Source of the DNA: Fimbriimonadaceae bacterium
Lineage (GTDB): Bacteria > Armatimonadota > Fimbriimonadia > Fimbriimonadales > Fimbriimonadaceae
Length of the DNA: 64,000 nt
NCBI GenBank assembly: GCA_019694835.1
Contig: JAIBBE010000014.1
Location: forward strand, 124,001-188,000
Direction: 5' to 3'
Shown: positions 18,490 through 26,312 of the stretch, one piece after another
Layout: each line of letters begins with the position of its first letter
Numbering within the stretch: the stretch's first letter is position 1
Notes under the pieces: generated by a model
Database searches by the model: none
Seen by the model: the letters and a program-made list of their open reading frames with translations, nothing else
What the model was told of the DNA's origin: nothing
Position numbers and translations under genes: made by a program

Positions 18490-19607
18490 TTCTTCTTCTT
18501 GAAGAGCCCGCCGAGGATGGACCCGCTTCCGGATGGGGTGTCTTCGCCCTGCAACTCAGCGAGTTCGCGAATCAGATTCGCCTCGGCCTCTGAAAGCTTC
18601 GTTGGCACATTAACTTGTACTTCGACCCGCATTTCGCCGCGTCCGCCGCCATGAAGTGGAGGGAGGCCCGCACCTTTGACCCGGAACATGGTTCCCGGCT
18701 GAGTCCCGGCGGGAATATCGAGCTCGACTTCTTCGCCGACGCCCTCAAGGGCAATTTGGTCGCCGAGGGCGGCTTGAGCGAAAGATATCGCGACTTTAGC
18801 GTAGAGCGTCGTGTTCTCACGCACGAAGCGCGGATCGTTGGCTACATCGAAAAAGACGTACAGGTCGCCTGGCCGCCCCGCGCCGACGCCGTCGCTTCCC
18901 TTGCCGCGGACTGCCATGTGCGTTCCGGCTTCGACTCCTGGTGGGATCTCTAGCTCGAGTTCTTCATCGACGGCGATCAGGCCACGACCCGAGCAAGCCT
19001 TACACTTCTCCTTGACTACTGTCCCTTCACCGCCACAAGTGTTGCAGGCTGTCTGGGTTCGGACTTGGCCGATGAAGGTGTTCTGGACCCGGGTGACGAC
19101 GCCTTGGCCCGCACAGGTTGGACACGTTTCGCGCTCGGTCCCCTTCTCCGCCCCACTGCCATCGCACTCCGCGCATCGGGCCATGCGTCGGTAGCGAAGA
19201 CGCTCCTTCTTTCCGTTGAGGACATCGAGGAGGGTCAGGCGAAGGTCGGCACGGATATCTTCCCCGTCGCGACCAAATACGGTCTGCCTTCGGCCACCCT
19301 GTTGGGCACCAAAGAACATGTCGAAGAGATCCTGGAAGTTGCCGCCGCCAAAGAAGTCGCCGCCACCACCCATCCCCTGATCGTCGGTGACGCCGTACTG
19401 GTCGTATCGTGCGCGCTTTTCGGGGTCGGAGAGGATCGAGTAGGCCTGGCTGACCTCCTTGAACTTCTCCTCGGCAGCCGGATCGTTGGGGTTGACGTCG
19501 GGGTGGTACTGGCGGGCGAGCTTTCGATAGGCCGATTTAAGCTCGTCCGCTGACGCACCCCGCTGAACACCCAGGACTTCGTATAGGTCCTTCACGCTTG
19601 CATCCAT
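18486..19607 (-). CDS. dnaJ: Chaperone protein DnaJ
   Basis: 373 residues, the standard type I length. J domain (residues 6-70) with [16 protein letters not shown] containing HPD, a Gly/Phe region ([21 protein letters not shown]), a zinc finger with four CxxCxGxG-type repeats ([32 protein letters not shown]), and the C-terminal peptide-binding domains. Co-chaperone stimulating DnaK in the cytoplasm. dnaK and grpE are not in this window. Positioned 21 bp after rpoZ and overlapping prmA. Confidence 0.97.
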   Translation of the reverse strand: MDASVKDLYEVLGVQRGASADELKSAYRKLARQYHPDVNPNDPAAEEKFKEVSQAYSILSDPEKRARYDQYGVTDDQGMGGGGDFFGGGNFQDLFDMFFGAQQGGRRQTVFGRDGEDIRADLRLTLLDVLNGKKERLRYRRMARCAECDGSGAEKGTERETCPTCAGQGVVTRVQNTFIGQVRTQTACNTCGGEGTVVKEKCKACSGRGLIAVDEELELEIPPGVEAGTHMAVRGKGSDGVGAGRPGDLYVFFDVANDPRFVRENTTLYAKVAISFAQAALGDQIALEGVGEEVELDIPAGTQPGTMFRVKGAGLPPLHGGGRGEMRVEVQVNVPTKLSEAEANLIRELAELQGEDTPSGSGSILGGLFKKKK

Positions 19608-19628
19608 CGGTTACTGGGGCTGGGGAGG

Positions 19629-20147
19629 TTACTCCTCAGTCTCGTCCTCGTCCATGTTTTCCTCTTTTTCGAGGTCGGTCAGGGACAAGGCGCCTTCTTC
19701 GGCTTCGACCACCACCGGTTCATCGGCCGGCTCGGCGTCATCGAGAAGGTCGGCGAGGCTAGGGCCGCCGGTCAAGTCGTGCTCGGCGTCCTCGTCATGA
19801 TCGTCATGATCTTCGACCGCAAGGAGCTCGGCTTCGGTCTCATCAAGGGCAGGAAGCAGAATTCCGAGTTCCGGCGCTAGCGGCTCATCGCTAAGGATGG
19901 TCACGGTCGAGTCGTCAATGACGACCTCGGGCTCAGGCGAACCGAGCTTCGGACGAATCTTCCCGGCTGCAATTTCAGCCAGCGCGATGGTCAGCGGATG
20001 GCCCGACTCGACGCGGACAAGAGGCGGTGCTCCTTCTTTGAGTTGCTTGGCGCGCTTGGCAGCCAGATTCGACAGCACGAACCGACCGTGCTCGAAGTCG
20101 TTCAGGATGTCGGCTGAAGGCAGGATTGATCCGCTTGGAAGACTCAT
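19629..20147 (-). CDS. rpoZ: RNA polymerase omega subunit with long acidic tail
   Basis: 172 residues from ATG 20147. Residues 1-66 are omega-like: ILNDFEHGRFVLSNLAAKRA, KQLKEGAPPLV and HPLTIALAEIAAGKI, covering the conserved helices that bind the beta' subunit. Ordinary omega ends near 70-100 residues; here about 105 further residues follow, strongly acidic (DHDDHDEDAEHD, EENMDEDETEE), with almost no basic residues. The tail may be disordered. A longer in-frame extension to 20366 lies in repeat sequence and is rejected. First gene of the rpoZ-dnaJ-prmA-rsmE cluster. The assignment is by motif and was not searched. Confidence 0.8.
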   Translation of the reverse strand: MSLPSGSILPSADILNDFEHGRFVLSNLAAKRAKQLKEGAPPLVRVESGHPLTIALAEIAAGKIRPKLGSPEPEVVIDDSTVTILSDEPLAPELGILLPALDETEAELLAVEDHDDHDEDAEHDLTGGPSLADLLDDAEPADEPVVVEAEEGALSLTDLEKEENMDEDETEE

Positions 20148-20254
20148 GGTGGAGCAATATTTTACCCGGTTCCCATGATTCCGATACCATCTCTCACGGA
20201 AGGTGTCTGGCTCCCCTCTCCTGCGCCCGCATGATTCTCGCTTGCCACTGACTT

Positions 20255-20350
20255 GGCGGCGGAGGAGAGGGGCGGGGGAGAGGTTGAGGTGGGGTTCAAA
20301 CCAACCGGAGCCCCCTCCCCGGTCCTCCCCCGCCGGAATGGGAGGGGGAG
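20255..20350. repeat. GC-rich interspersed repeat (CCCTCCC type), copy 2, inverted pair
   Basis: The left arm (purine-rich, 20255-20285) and right arm (20309-20350, GCCCCCTCCCCGGTCCTCCC and following) are inverted relative to each other, around about 23 bp including TTCAAACCAACC. It fills most of the gap between divergent rpoZ and the VOC gene. Confidence 0.6.
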
Positions 20351-20397
20351 TTCGCCACTTTCGCAAGATCGGACGCGCGGAGTGGCTTGCAGGCCGC

Positions 20398-20403
20398 TAA
20401 CAT
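20398..20403 (+). promoter_or_regulatory. -10 box of a leaderless promoter for the VOC gene
   Basis: TAACAT ends 6 nt (GACGGC) before the ATG at 20410. Confidence 0.45.
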
Positions 20404-20409
20404 GACGGC

Positions 20410-20763
20410 ATGTCAAATACCATTTGCCACATCGAGTTTGACGTCACCGACATCGCCCGCTCCCAATCATTCTTTGAAGCTCTCTTCGGCTGGAGTTTCC
20501 GTGCCTTCGGCGACATGGTCGTCTTCGCCGCCGGCGACGATCATATTGGCGGCATGACGAAGGTCGATACAGTCAAGGCCGGAGACTCTCCCAGCGTCTG
20601 GTTTGACGTTGCCGACCTCGACGAGAAGCTTGCCACCGCCGCAAAGCTCGGTGCGAAGACGCTTTCCGAGAAGAACATGCTGCCCGGGGTAGGGTTCACC
20701 GCCCAAGTTGCCGATCCCGATGGCAACCCCATCGGCCTCGTTCAGTTCGTCAAGAGCGACTAA
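20410..20763 (+). CDS. VOC-family (glyoxalase/bleomycin-resistance fold) protein
   Basis: 117 residues forming a paired beta-alpha-beta-beta-beta unit. CHIEFDVTDIARSQSFFEALFGW at the start and GFTAQVADPDGNPIGLVQFV at the end are typical vicinal-oxygen-chelate signatures. Potential metal ligands are the N-terminal H/E positions and the E/Q near the C-terminus. The family includes glyoxalases, dioxygenases and antibiotic-binding proteins; this short single-domain form cannot be assigned a substrate. Own leaderless-type promoter, convergent with PhyH. Confidence 0.88.
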   Translation: MSNTICHIEFDVTDIARSQSFFEALFGWSFRAFGDMVVFAAGDDHIGGMTKVDTVKAGDSPSVWFDVADLDEKLATAAKLGAKTLSEKNMLPGVGFTAQVADPDGNPIGLVQFVKSD

Positions 20764-20764
20764 C

Positions 20765-20839
20765 CCGTACCGCTGGCGTCCCGCCGGCTTCCCTCCCGTC
20801 TCCGCCTTCCGAGATGCCGGCGTGACGCCAGCGGTACGG
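20765..20839. terminator. Long inverted repeat between convergent genes, probable shared terminator
   Basis: Arm CCGTACCGCTGGCGTC (20765-20780) is perfectly complementary to 20824-20839, and the pairing continues inward (CGCCGGC with GCCGGCG) after a single mismatch, giving about 23 paired bases and a loop near 28 nt. It exactly fills the space between the VOC stop (20763) and the PhyH stop (20840). No T-tract is present. Confidence 0.65.
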
Positions 20840-21607
20840 TCAGCGGGAAGACTGGGCGCGCGCCTCCCGCGCCGTTTGCTTGACCTCGTTCCAGGGAAAT
20901 CGCCGGGGCTCTGAGCGTTCCGACGCAGGTAAGCCGCCACCCAAAATGTAGGCCCGGCGCGGAATGTCAGAACGATTGGGTCCGGTGTAGTGCAAGGTGC
21001 GCGACGAATGAAAGGTTGCCCCGCCAGGCGGCAACGGACAAGCGACAGCGCCCGTAACGTCGGCACCCAGAACCTCCAACGCATGTATCCGCACGTCGCC
21101 TCCTACGCTCTGATGTGGCAAGACTTCAAGTCGCTGCGAGCCGGGGACGAACCACATGCAGCCATTCTCGATCGTAGCCTCTTGCAGCGGCACCCAAATC
21201 GAAAGCGACGTGTAGTCGAGGTTCGGGTCCCAATAGGCTTCGTCTTGGTGCCACGGTGTCTCGGCACCGATCCGGGCCGGCTTGAAGATCATGTGCCCAT
21301 CGCCGAAACTCGCTTCCTGGCCAAGCAGTAGCCGAACGCACTCAGCCGCGTTCTTCCAAAGCTGCGACTCTCGGAGTTCCGGCGCGTACTTGGCCGGGCC
21401 AAGGATTTGTGGGAGCACCGCGACCTTCCCTTCCTCGTCGGTCCCTGCAAGGTCGAACTGGTCTCCGGCTTCCCGCCCTGCCCGCTCCTCGAAGAGCCGG
21501 TCGTACACCTCCCGCATCCATTCGACTTCGTCCCTCGGCATGATCGAAGGAATCGAAAGGTAGCCGTTTTCATGATAGAAGCGAATCTGGTCTTCGGAGA
21601 GCAGCAT
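20840..21607 (-). CDS. Phytanoyl-CoA dioxygenase family Fe(II)/2-oxoglutarate oxygenase
   Basis: 255 residues. Start ATG 21607 is chosen because CATACT lies 6 nt before it and because family members start just before EDQIRFYHENGYL; the longer frame to 21649 is rejected. The iron-binding facial triad is visible as WHQDEAYW (H120, D122) and the distal LHYTGPN (H206), with R217 or R218 as the likely 2-oxoglutarate anchor. Hydroxylates an unknown small molecule. The PhyH family is diverse, so the substrate cannot be given. The last codons abut the inverted repeat. Confidence 0.9.
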   Translation of the reverse strand: MLLSEDQIRFYHENGYLSIPSIMPRDEVEWMREVYDRLFEERAGREAGDQFDLAGTDEEGKVAVLPQILGPAKYAPELRESQLWKNAAECVRLLLGQEASFGDGHMIFKPARIGAETPWHQDEAYWDPNLDYTSLSIWVPLQEATIENGCMWFVPGSQRLEVLPHQSVGGDVRIHALEVLGADVTGAVACPLPPGGATFHSSRTLHYTGPNRSDIPRRAYILGGGLPASERSEPRRFPWNEVKQTAREARAQSSR

Positions 21608-21613
21608 GTCTAG

Positions 21614-21619
21614 AGTATG
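21614..21619 (-). promoter_or_regulatory. -10 box of a leaderless promoter for the PhyH gene
   Basis: On the minus strand CATACT is followed by CTAGAC (6 nt) and the ATG at 21607. Confidence 0.45.
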
Positions 21620-21694
21620 GGAGAGTGGCGAACTAACTACAGTCATCACCCAAATGTCAGCCAGGCGCGCTTGAACAGGACGCCCAAGTCACTC

Positions 21695-21925
21695 TTAGCG
21701 TTCCTCCCTACCCCAGTCGCCTTCGCTGAACCCCTTCCAAATGTTGTAGCTGAGCCACGCGAAGCCGATCACGACCATGGCGATAGAGGCCGCGACGGGG
21801 AGGAACCCGGTGAACCCAAGGCCACCGATTACCAGCAGCGAAATCGGGATCAGCCAGCGATAGATCGACCAGAAGAAGAGGACCTCGACGAGTTCGAGCA
21901 GGCAGCCGAGACCTTCGAAAGGCAT
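21695..21925 (-). CDS. Small membrane protein of unknown function
   Basis: 76 residues from ATG 21925 (an in-frame TTG at 21964 would add 13). Two or three hydrophobic segments: LLELVEVLFFW, WLIPISLLVIGGLGFTGFLPV and ASIAMVVIGFAWLSY, with a charged C-terminus (WKGFSEGDWGREER). No family recognised. Codon use and the continuous hydrophobic pattern support a real gene, but start and expression signals are weak. Confidence 0.5.
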   Translation of the reverse strand: MPFEGLGCLLELVEVLFFWSIYRWLIPISLLVIGGLGFTGFLPVAASIAMVVIGFAWLSYNIWKGFSEGDWGREER

Positions 21926-21964
21926 GAAGGGACTACGGGGCAGCAAGAGCAAGGTTGCGAACAA

Positions 21965-22326
21965 GAGTCGCTTCCCGTTTCACAGCCCCTCTGATTGTCC
22001 CCGAACTGCTTAATGACTCGTGGGCTAATCAACCATATGCTTATTGTATCTTCGAGTCCAACCCCCAATCCGGCGAGCGCGGGCGGGACGGCCGCGCCAC
22101 TCTGCCAGTTGTTATGCAATAGCATAGGACTAACTACCCTCATCCCAAAGTCCTACGTAACCACCCAAATGACCACCCGTCTAGGTTCAGTACTTAACAA
22201 TCTGGGGCCAAACACCTAATGCGTTTTGATCTTGATCACACCTGTTGTATGATCTTCCCATCAGCCAACAGCGAGCCGAAAACAAAGAGCAAGCAGGGTT
22301 GATAAGAAACTAGGAAGAACACAAAC
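21965..22326. other. Intergenic region with palindromes and protease promoter
   Basis: No gene seen. It contains a GC palindrome around GGGCGGGACGGCC near 22078-22095, a TAGGACT/AGTCCTA stem around 22125-22155, and at the right end a likely promoter for the serine protease (TTGATC 22226-22231, 16 bp, TATGAT 22248-22253) with a leader of about 65 nt and AGGAAG before the ATG. Confidence 0.5.
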
Positions 22327-23364
22327 ATGCAAAACAACAACACCAAGAAGTCACTCGTCGTCCTCGCCCTGGCACTCGCCGCCGGAGCCTTTGCGCAAAA
22401 CCACCCGTTGCAGCAGGTCCTGCCCCCGACCGACAGCAACGCACAGATCGACGAAGGTCTGATGAGCCTGCCCAACCTCACCGGTGGATACTCCATCCCG
22501 GTCGCCCAGAAGGCCAAGGCCGACAGCAACAAGATCGCCGGCTACAACCCCGCCAACGGCACCGTCACCATCGCCAAGGGATCCAACCTCGTCACCACGT
22601 TCGGTCGGCCCCTCTCGGCCAAGGGTGAACTCGGTTCGGTCGCCAAAGTCCAAGCCGGACGCGACGAGCTTTCGCTCCTTGCTGACAACGTCGGCATCCA
22701 AACGATTTTCGGTGCGGACAATCGAACCCGCATCAACCCCACCACCAGCTACCCCTGGACGACCGTCTGCAAGCTCTACATGCGCTTCCCGGATGGATCG
22801 AACTGGATCGCCAGCGGCGTGATGGTCAACCGCAAGTACATGCTGACGGCCGGTCACTGCGTCTACAGCGCGGCCAACGGCGGCTGGGCCACCCAGATCC
22901 GCGTCGTCCCGGCCCAAAACGGCGCCTACGCTCCCTACGGCTCGGCCTATGCCACCTACATGCGATCCTATGTCGGTTGGACCCGCGATCGGAACTTCGA
23001 CTATGACCTGGCTTTGGTCACCCTCGATCGCAACATCGGCACCTCGACCGGCTGGCTCGGCTACGCTTCGCTGGCTTCGATCAACGGCATGACAGTCAAC
23101 ACCGCTGGCTATCCTGGCGACCGCGACGGTGGGGCGAACATGTACTTCACCTCCGGCACGATCTCGTCCTCTACGAGCCTGACGTACTACACCTACATGG
23201 ACATCAAGGGCGGCCAGAGCGGCTCGGGAGTCTGGCGACTTCTGAACGGTCAGCGCCACGTGATCGGAGTCGTGAGCTGGGAGTCCCCGTCGATCAACGG
23301 CGGTCCGCGCATCACCAGCAGCCGCTTCACCGACATCACCAACTGGATCAACAGCGGCTTCTAA
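22327..23364 (+). CDS. Secreted trypsin-like serine protease (V8/S1B-like)
   Basis: 345 residues. Signal peptide (KKSLVVLALALAAGAFAQ), a pro-region of about 110 residues, then a chymotrypsin-fold domain with catalytic H177 in MLTAGHCVYS, D227 in FDYDLALVTLD and S298 in GGQSGSGVWR. GYPGDRDGG and VIGVVSWES fit glutamyl-endopeptidase-like bacterial relatives. Acts outside the cell after removal of the propeptide. It has its own promoter and Shine-Dalgarno, unlike the many leaderless genes nearby. The 3' untranslated stretch runs to a terminator near 23640. Confidence 0.92.
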   Translation: MQNNNTKKSLVVLALALAAGAFAQNHPLQQVLPPTDSNAQIDEGLMSLPNLTGGYSIPVAQKAKADSNKIAGYNPANGTVTIAKGSNLVTTFGRPLSAKGELGSVAKVQAGRDELSLLADNVGIQTIFGADNRTRINPTTSYPWTTVCKLYMRFPDGSNWIASGVMVNRKYMLTAGHCVYSAANGGWATQIRVVPAQNGAYAPYGSAYATYMRSYVGWTRDRNFDYDLALVTLDRNIGTSTGWLGYASLASINGMTVNTAGYPGDRDGGANMYFTSGTISSSTSLTYYTYMDIKGGQSGSGVWRLLNGQRHVIGVVSWESPSINGGPRITSSRFTDITNWINSGF

Positions 23365-23573
23365 GCCAGGAGAATCGGACGGATCGGACCGATAGGACTG
23401 ATCTGTCCGATCCACCAAGGAGAACAGGAGAATCTAAGCAGAAAAAGCCAACAAGGATCACGAGGTCAGGAGTCCGGTTAGCGGCGCAGACGGTGTAACC
23501 CCACCCGAATCGCCCCGGAAACCCAGCCCACCGATCCGCCCGCAAGGGAAAGCAAATCAAACCGAAAGCCTAT

Positions 23574-23600
23574 GCCTCCATCCTCCCCACGGATGGAGGC
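23574..23600. repeat. Small intergenic palindrome (ATCCGTNGGAGGAT family), copy 3
   Basis: GCCTCCATCC and GGATGGAGGC pair around TCCCCAC; read on the minus strand the core matches copies 1 and 2. It sits in the 330-bp gap between the protease gene and mutS, which otherwise holds only a GGATCGGAC/GTCCGATCC inverted repeat near 23377-23411 and a terminator. Confidence 0.65.
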
Positions 23601-23638
23601 CAGCCAAACCAACTTCACTCATCCGCACAAGCCAAACC

Positions 23639-23666
23639 GGCCCCCGAAAGGGGGCCTTCTTCGTTT
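23639..23666 (+). terminator. Rho-independent-type terminator upstream of mutS
   Basis: GGCCCCC and GGGGGCC pair around GAAA and are followed by TTCTTCGTTT. It would end transcription coming from the protease gene and isolate the mutS promoter. Confidence 0.75.
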
Positions 23667-23680
23667 GGCGAGTGCCGTGC

Positions 23681-23686
23681 CACAAT
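23681..23686 (+). promoter_or_regulatory. -10 box of a leaderless promoter deciding the mutS start
   Basis: CACAAT ends 6 nt (CCTAGC) before GTG 23693. This supports GTG 23693 over the in-frame GTG at 23672. Confidence 0.4.
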
Positions 23687-23692
23687 CCTAGC

Positions 23693-26263
23693 GTGCAGCC
23701 CCAAACGCCGATGCTGCGGCAGTACTTCCAGTCTAAAGCAGACCATCCGGGGGTCTTGCTCGCCATGCGTGTCGGCGATTTTTACGAGTTCTATGGGGAC
23801 GACGCGGTTCAAGCCGCTGAGACGCTTCAAATCACTCTCACCGGACGCGAAGACGGTACCAACGGACGCATCCCGATGGCGGGCGTGCCTTATCACTCGG
23901 TCGAAAAGTACCTCGCGCGTCTGGTACAAGCCGGACTGAAAGTCGCCTTGTGCGATCAGGTCGAAGACCCGAAAACCGCTAAAGGACTCGTGCGGCGTGC
24001 CGTCACCCGAGTCCTCACTCCTGGAACGCTCCTCGAAGACTCGATGCTCTCGGCCGGCCAGAACAACTTCCTCGCCGCCATCAGCCTGCTTCAAGATCGG
24101 GCTGGATTGGCAACTCTCGACCCGTCGACGGGGGAGTTTCTCGTCACCGAAGTGGAAGGCGAAGGGATCGCAGAGAGGCTTCTCCAGGAACTCGCGCGGA
24201 TTCGTCCAAGTGAACTGCTCGTCGATTCCCGCCATCGCGAAATGGGTGACACGGCGGTGCGCGGTCTTGGCCTTATCCTCACGGAAGCCAACCAGGTCGA
24301 TCTTTCGCGGGCAACATCCCAGCTTCTGCGCAGGTTTTCAGTTTCAAACCTGTCGGGTTATGGCTGCGAGGACAAACCGAGCGCAATCCTCGCGGCCGCA
24401 ATGGTGCTCTCCTATGCCGAGAAGAATGGATTGTCGCTGGCGCATGTCGACGGGCTGTCAACGTACTCCATCGGCGAGTTCATGGTGCTCGACCCTGCAA
24501 CGCGCCGCAGTCTCGAGTTGACCCAGAACCTCGCCGATGGGGGCCGAAAGTACACGCTTATGTCGATCATGGACGAAACCGCCACGCCTATGGGTGCGCG
24601 GCTCATTCGTCGGTGGTTGGAGCAACCGCTCCTCGATCCCGAAGCGATTCGGGCTCGACAGGGAGCCGTAACGCGATTCATCGAAGAGGCGATCGTTCGC
24701 GGTGATGCCCGGCACGACTTGCGGCAGTTTGGCGACATCGAGAGGCTGGTGGGTCGGTCTGCTTCCGGTCTCGCGGGTCCACGCGACCTTGCCGCCTTAC
24801 GATCGACACTTCTTGCTCTGCCACGGGTCGTCGCTGGCTTGCGGCGGGTCGCATTTGGTCGCCTCCAGGAGCTTTGCGGCGAGATCGGGGACCATCATGA
24901 GCTTGCCCGGATCCTGGACATGGCGCTGGTCGCTGAGCCTCCGCACTCAGTACGTGAGGGTGGCTTCATCAAAGAAGGTTTCGACCTCGAACTCGACAAA
25001 CTTAGGGCGCTGACCCGCGATGGTCGGCAATTCATCGCCGAGCTCGAGGCGCGGGAGCGCGCATCGACCGGTATCTCCGGGCTCAAGGTTGGCTACAACT
25101 CGGTGTTCGGGTACTACCTCGAGGTCTCGAAAGCGCATTCCGACCGCGTTCCTGCCGACTACATCCGCAAGCAAACGACGGCCAACGCAGAGCGCTATAT
25201 CACGGCTGAACTCAAGGAACACGAGACGGCCGTCTTGGGGGCGGGAGATAAGGCGGCGGCGCTGGAAACCGAGCTTTTCGGCAGGCTTCGAGTTCGGGTT
25301 GCCGAACACTCTCGGGCCTTGCTGCAAACCGCCCGCGCGCTGGCAGAGTTGGACGTGCTCGCGAGCTTCGCCGAGGTCGCGGCTCACCGAGGCTACGTCA
25401 AGCCCGAAATCGTCGCAGAGGATTTAATAGCAATCGAAGGCGGAAGGCACCCGGTGGTTGAAGAGCACGGCGAGGCCTTCGTTCCGAACGACACACATTT
25501 GGGCCTGGAATCCGGTGCCCGTCTCATGATCCTCACGGGGCCGAACATGAGCGGAAAGTCGACCTACCTTCGCCAGACGGCGCTGATCGTGCTGCTGGCC
25601 CAAGTGGGTTCGTTCGTGCCGGCGAAGTCCTGCCGAGTCGGCATTTGCGACCGGGTGTTCGCCCGCATTGGAGCCAAAGACGAGCTCGCGCTTGGCCAAA
25701 GCACGTTCATGGTCGAAATGGTTGAGAGCGCGAATATCCTCAACCACGCCACCGCCGCGAGCCTGGTGATCTTGGATGAAGTTGGGCGCGGAACGAGCAC
25801 CTACGACGGTATGGCGATCGCCTGGGCGATGGTCGAGCATCTCGTGGGCGTTGGGGCTAAGACAATGTTTGCCACTCACTATCACCAGTTGAACGCCGTC
25901 GCGGAACAAATGACGGGCGTCGCCAACTATCGAGTCGCGGTCGAAGAAATGGGGGATGACATCGTTTGGACACATCGCGTACTGCCGGGAGGCACGGATC
26001 GCAGCTACGGGATCCACGTTGCACGAATGGCTGGTGTTCCGCCAGCGGTCTTGCTAAGGGCGGCCGAGATCCTCGGCGACCTAGAGCAAGTAGACCGAGC
26101 CCCAAAGGCTGTTCGCACGAGCCAAACCTACCAACTAACCCTCTTCGAAGTCGACGATGGCCCGGTCGTTCGAGAGCTTCGGACCCTTGACCTCGATCAG
26201 ATGACCCCGGTACAGGCCCTGCAGAAGCTGGATTCGTTGAAGAAGAAGGCGACGCAGCGGTAG
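23693..26263 (+). CDS. mutS: DNA mismatch repair protein MutS
   Basis: 856 residues. Recognises mismatches and small loops and starts repair with MutL. N-terminal mismatch-binding domain with TPMLRQYFQSK and the intercalating-Phe motif GDFYEFY, connector, lever and clamp domains, then the ABC ATPase with Walker A LTGPNMSGKSTYLRQ, Walker B LVILDEVGRGTSTYDG and the ATHYH motif, ending with a helix-turn-helix dimer region. GTG 23693 is chosen as start from the -10 box spacing and because the conserved TPMLRQY follows within a few residues. Stands alone; mutL is not in the window. Confidence 0.97.
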   Translation: MQPQTPMLRQYFQSKADHPGVLLAMRVGDFYEFYGDDAVQAAETLQITLTGREDGTNGRIPMAGVPYHSVEKYLARLVQAGLKVALCDQVEDPKTAKGLVRRAVTRVLTPGTLLEDSMLSAGQNNFLAAISLLQDRAGLATLDPSTGEFLVTEVEGEGIAERLLQELARIRPSELLVDSRHREMGDTAVRGLGLILTEANQVDLSRATSQLLRRFSVSNLSGYGCEDKPSAILAAAMVLSYAEKNGLSLAHVDGLSTYSIGEFMVLDPATRRSLELTQNLADGGRKYTLMSIMDETATPMGARLIRRWLEQPLLDPEAIRARQGAVTRFIEEAIVRGDARHDLRQFGDIERLVGRSASGLAGPRDLAALRSTLLALPRVVAGLRRVAFGRLQELCGEIGDHHELARILDMALVAEPPHSVREGGFIKEGFDLELDKLRALTRDGRQFIAELEARERASTGISGLKVGYNSVFGYYLEVSKAHSDRVPADYIRKQTTANAERYITAELKEHETAVLGAGDKAAALETELFGRLRVRVAEHSRALLQTARALAELDVLASFAEVAAHRGYVKPEIVAEDLIAIEGGRHPVVEEHGEAFVPNDTHLGLESGARLMILTGPNMSGKSTYLRQTALIVLLAQVGSFVPAKSCRVGICDRVFARIGAKDELALGQSTFMVEMVESANILNHATAASLVILDEVGRGTSTYDGMAIAWAMVEHLVGVGAKTMFATHYHQLNAVAEQMTGVANYRVAVEEMGDDIVWTHRVLPGGTDRSYGIHVARMAGVPPAVLLRAAEILGDLEQVDRAPKAVRTSQTYQLTLFEVDDGPVVRELRTLDLDQMTPVQALQKLDSLKKKATQR

Positions 26264-26312
26264 TTGGCAGGGCCGGGGTCCACGATTCAACACCCCGGCC
26301 ACACCATCCGGC

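Noticed and set aside
20148..20366. N-terminal extension of the omega frame
   Set aside because: It lies in the GC-rich repeat and upstream of a start fitting the omega family.
22040..22070. TTCGAGTCC resembling a tRNA T-loop
   Set aside because: No matching T-stem, anticodon arm or acceptor stem around it.
22351..23418. 355-codon minus-strand frame opposite the serine protease
   Set aside because: Antisense to a gene with an intact catalytic triad and signal peptide; low-complexity shadow protein.
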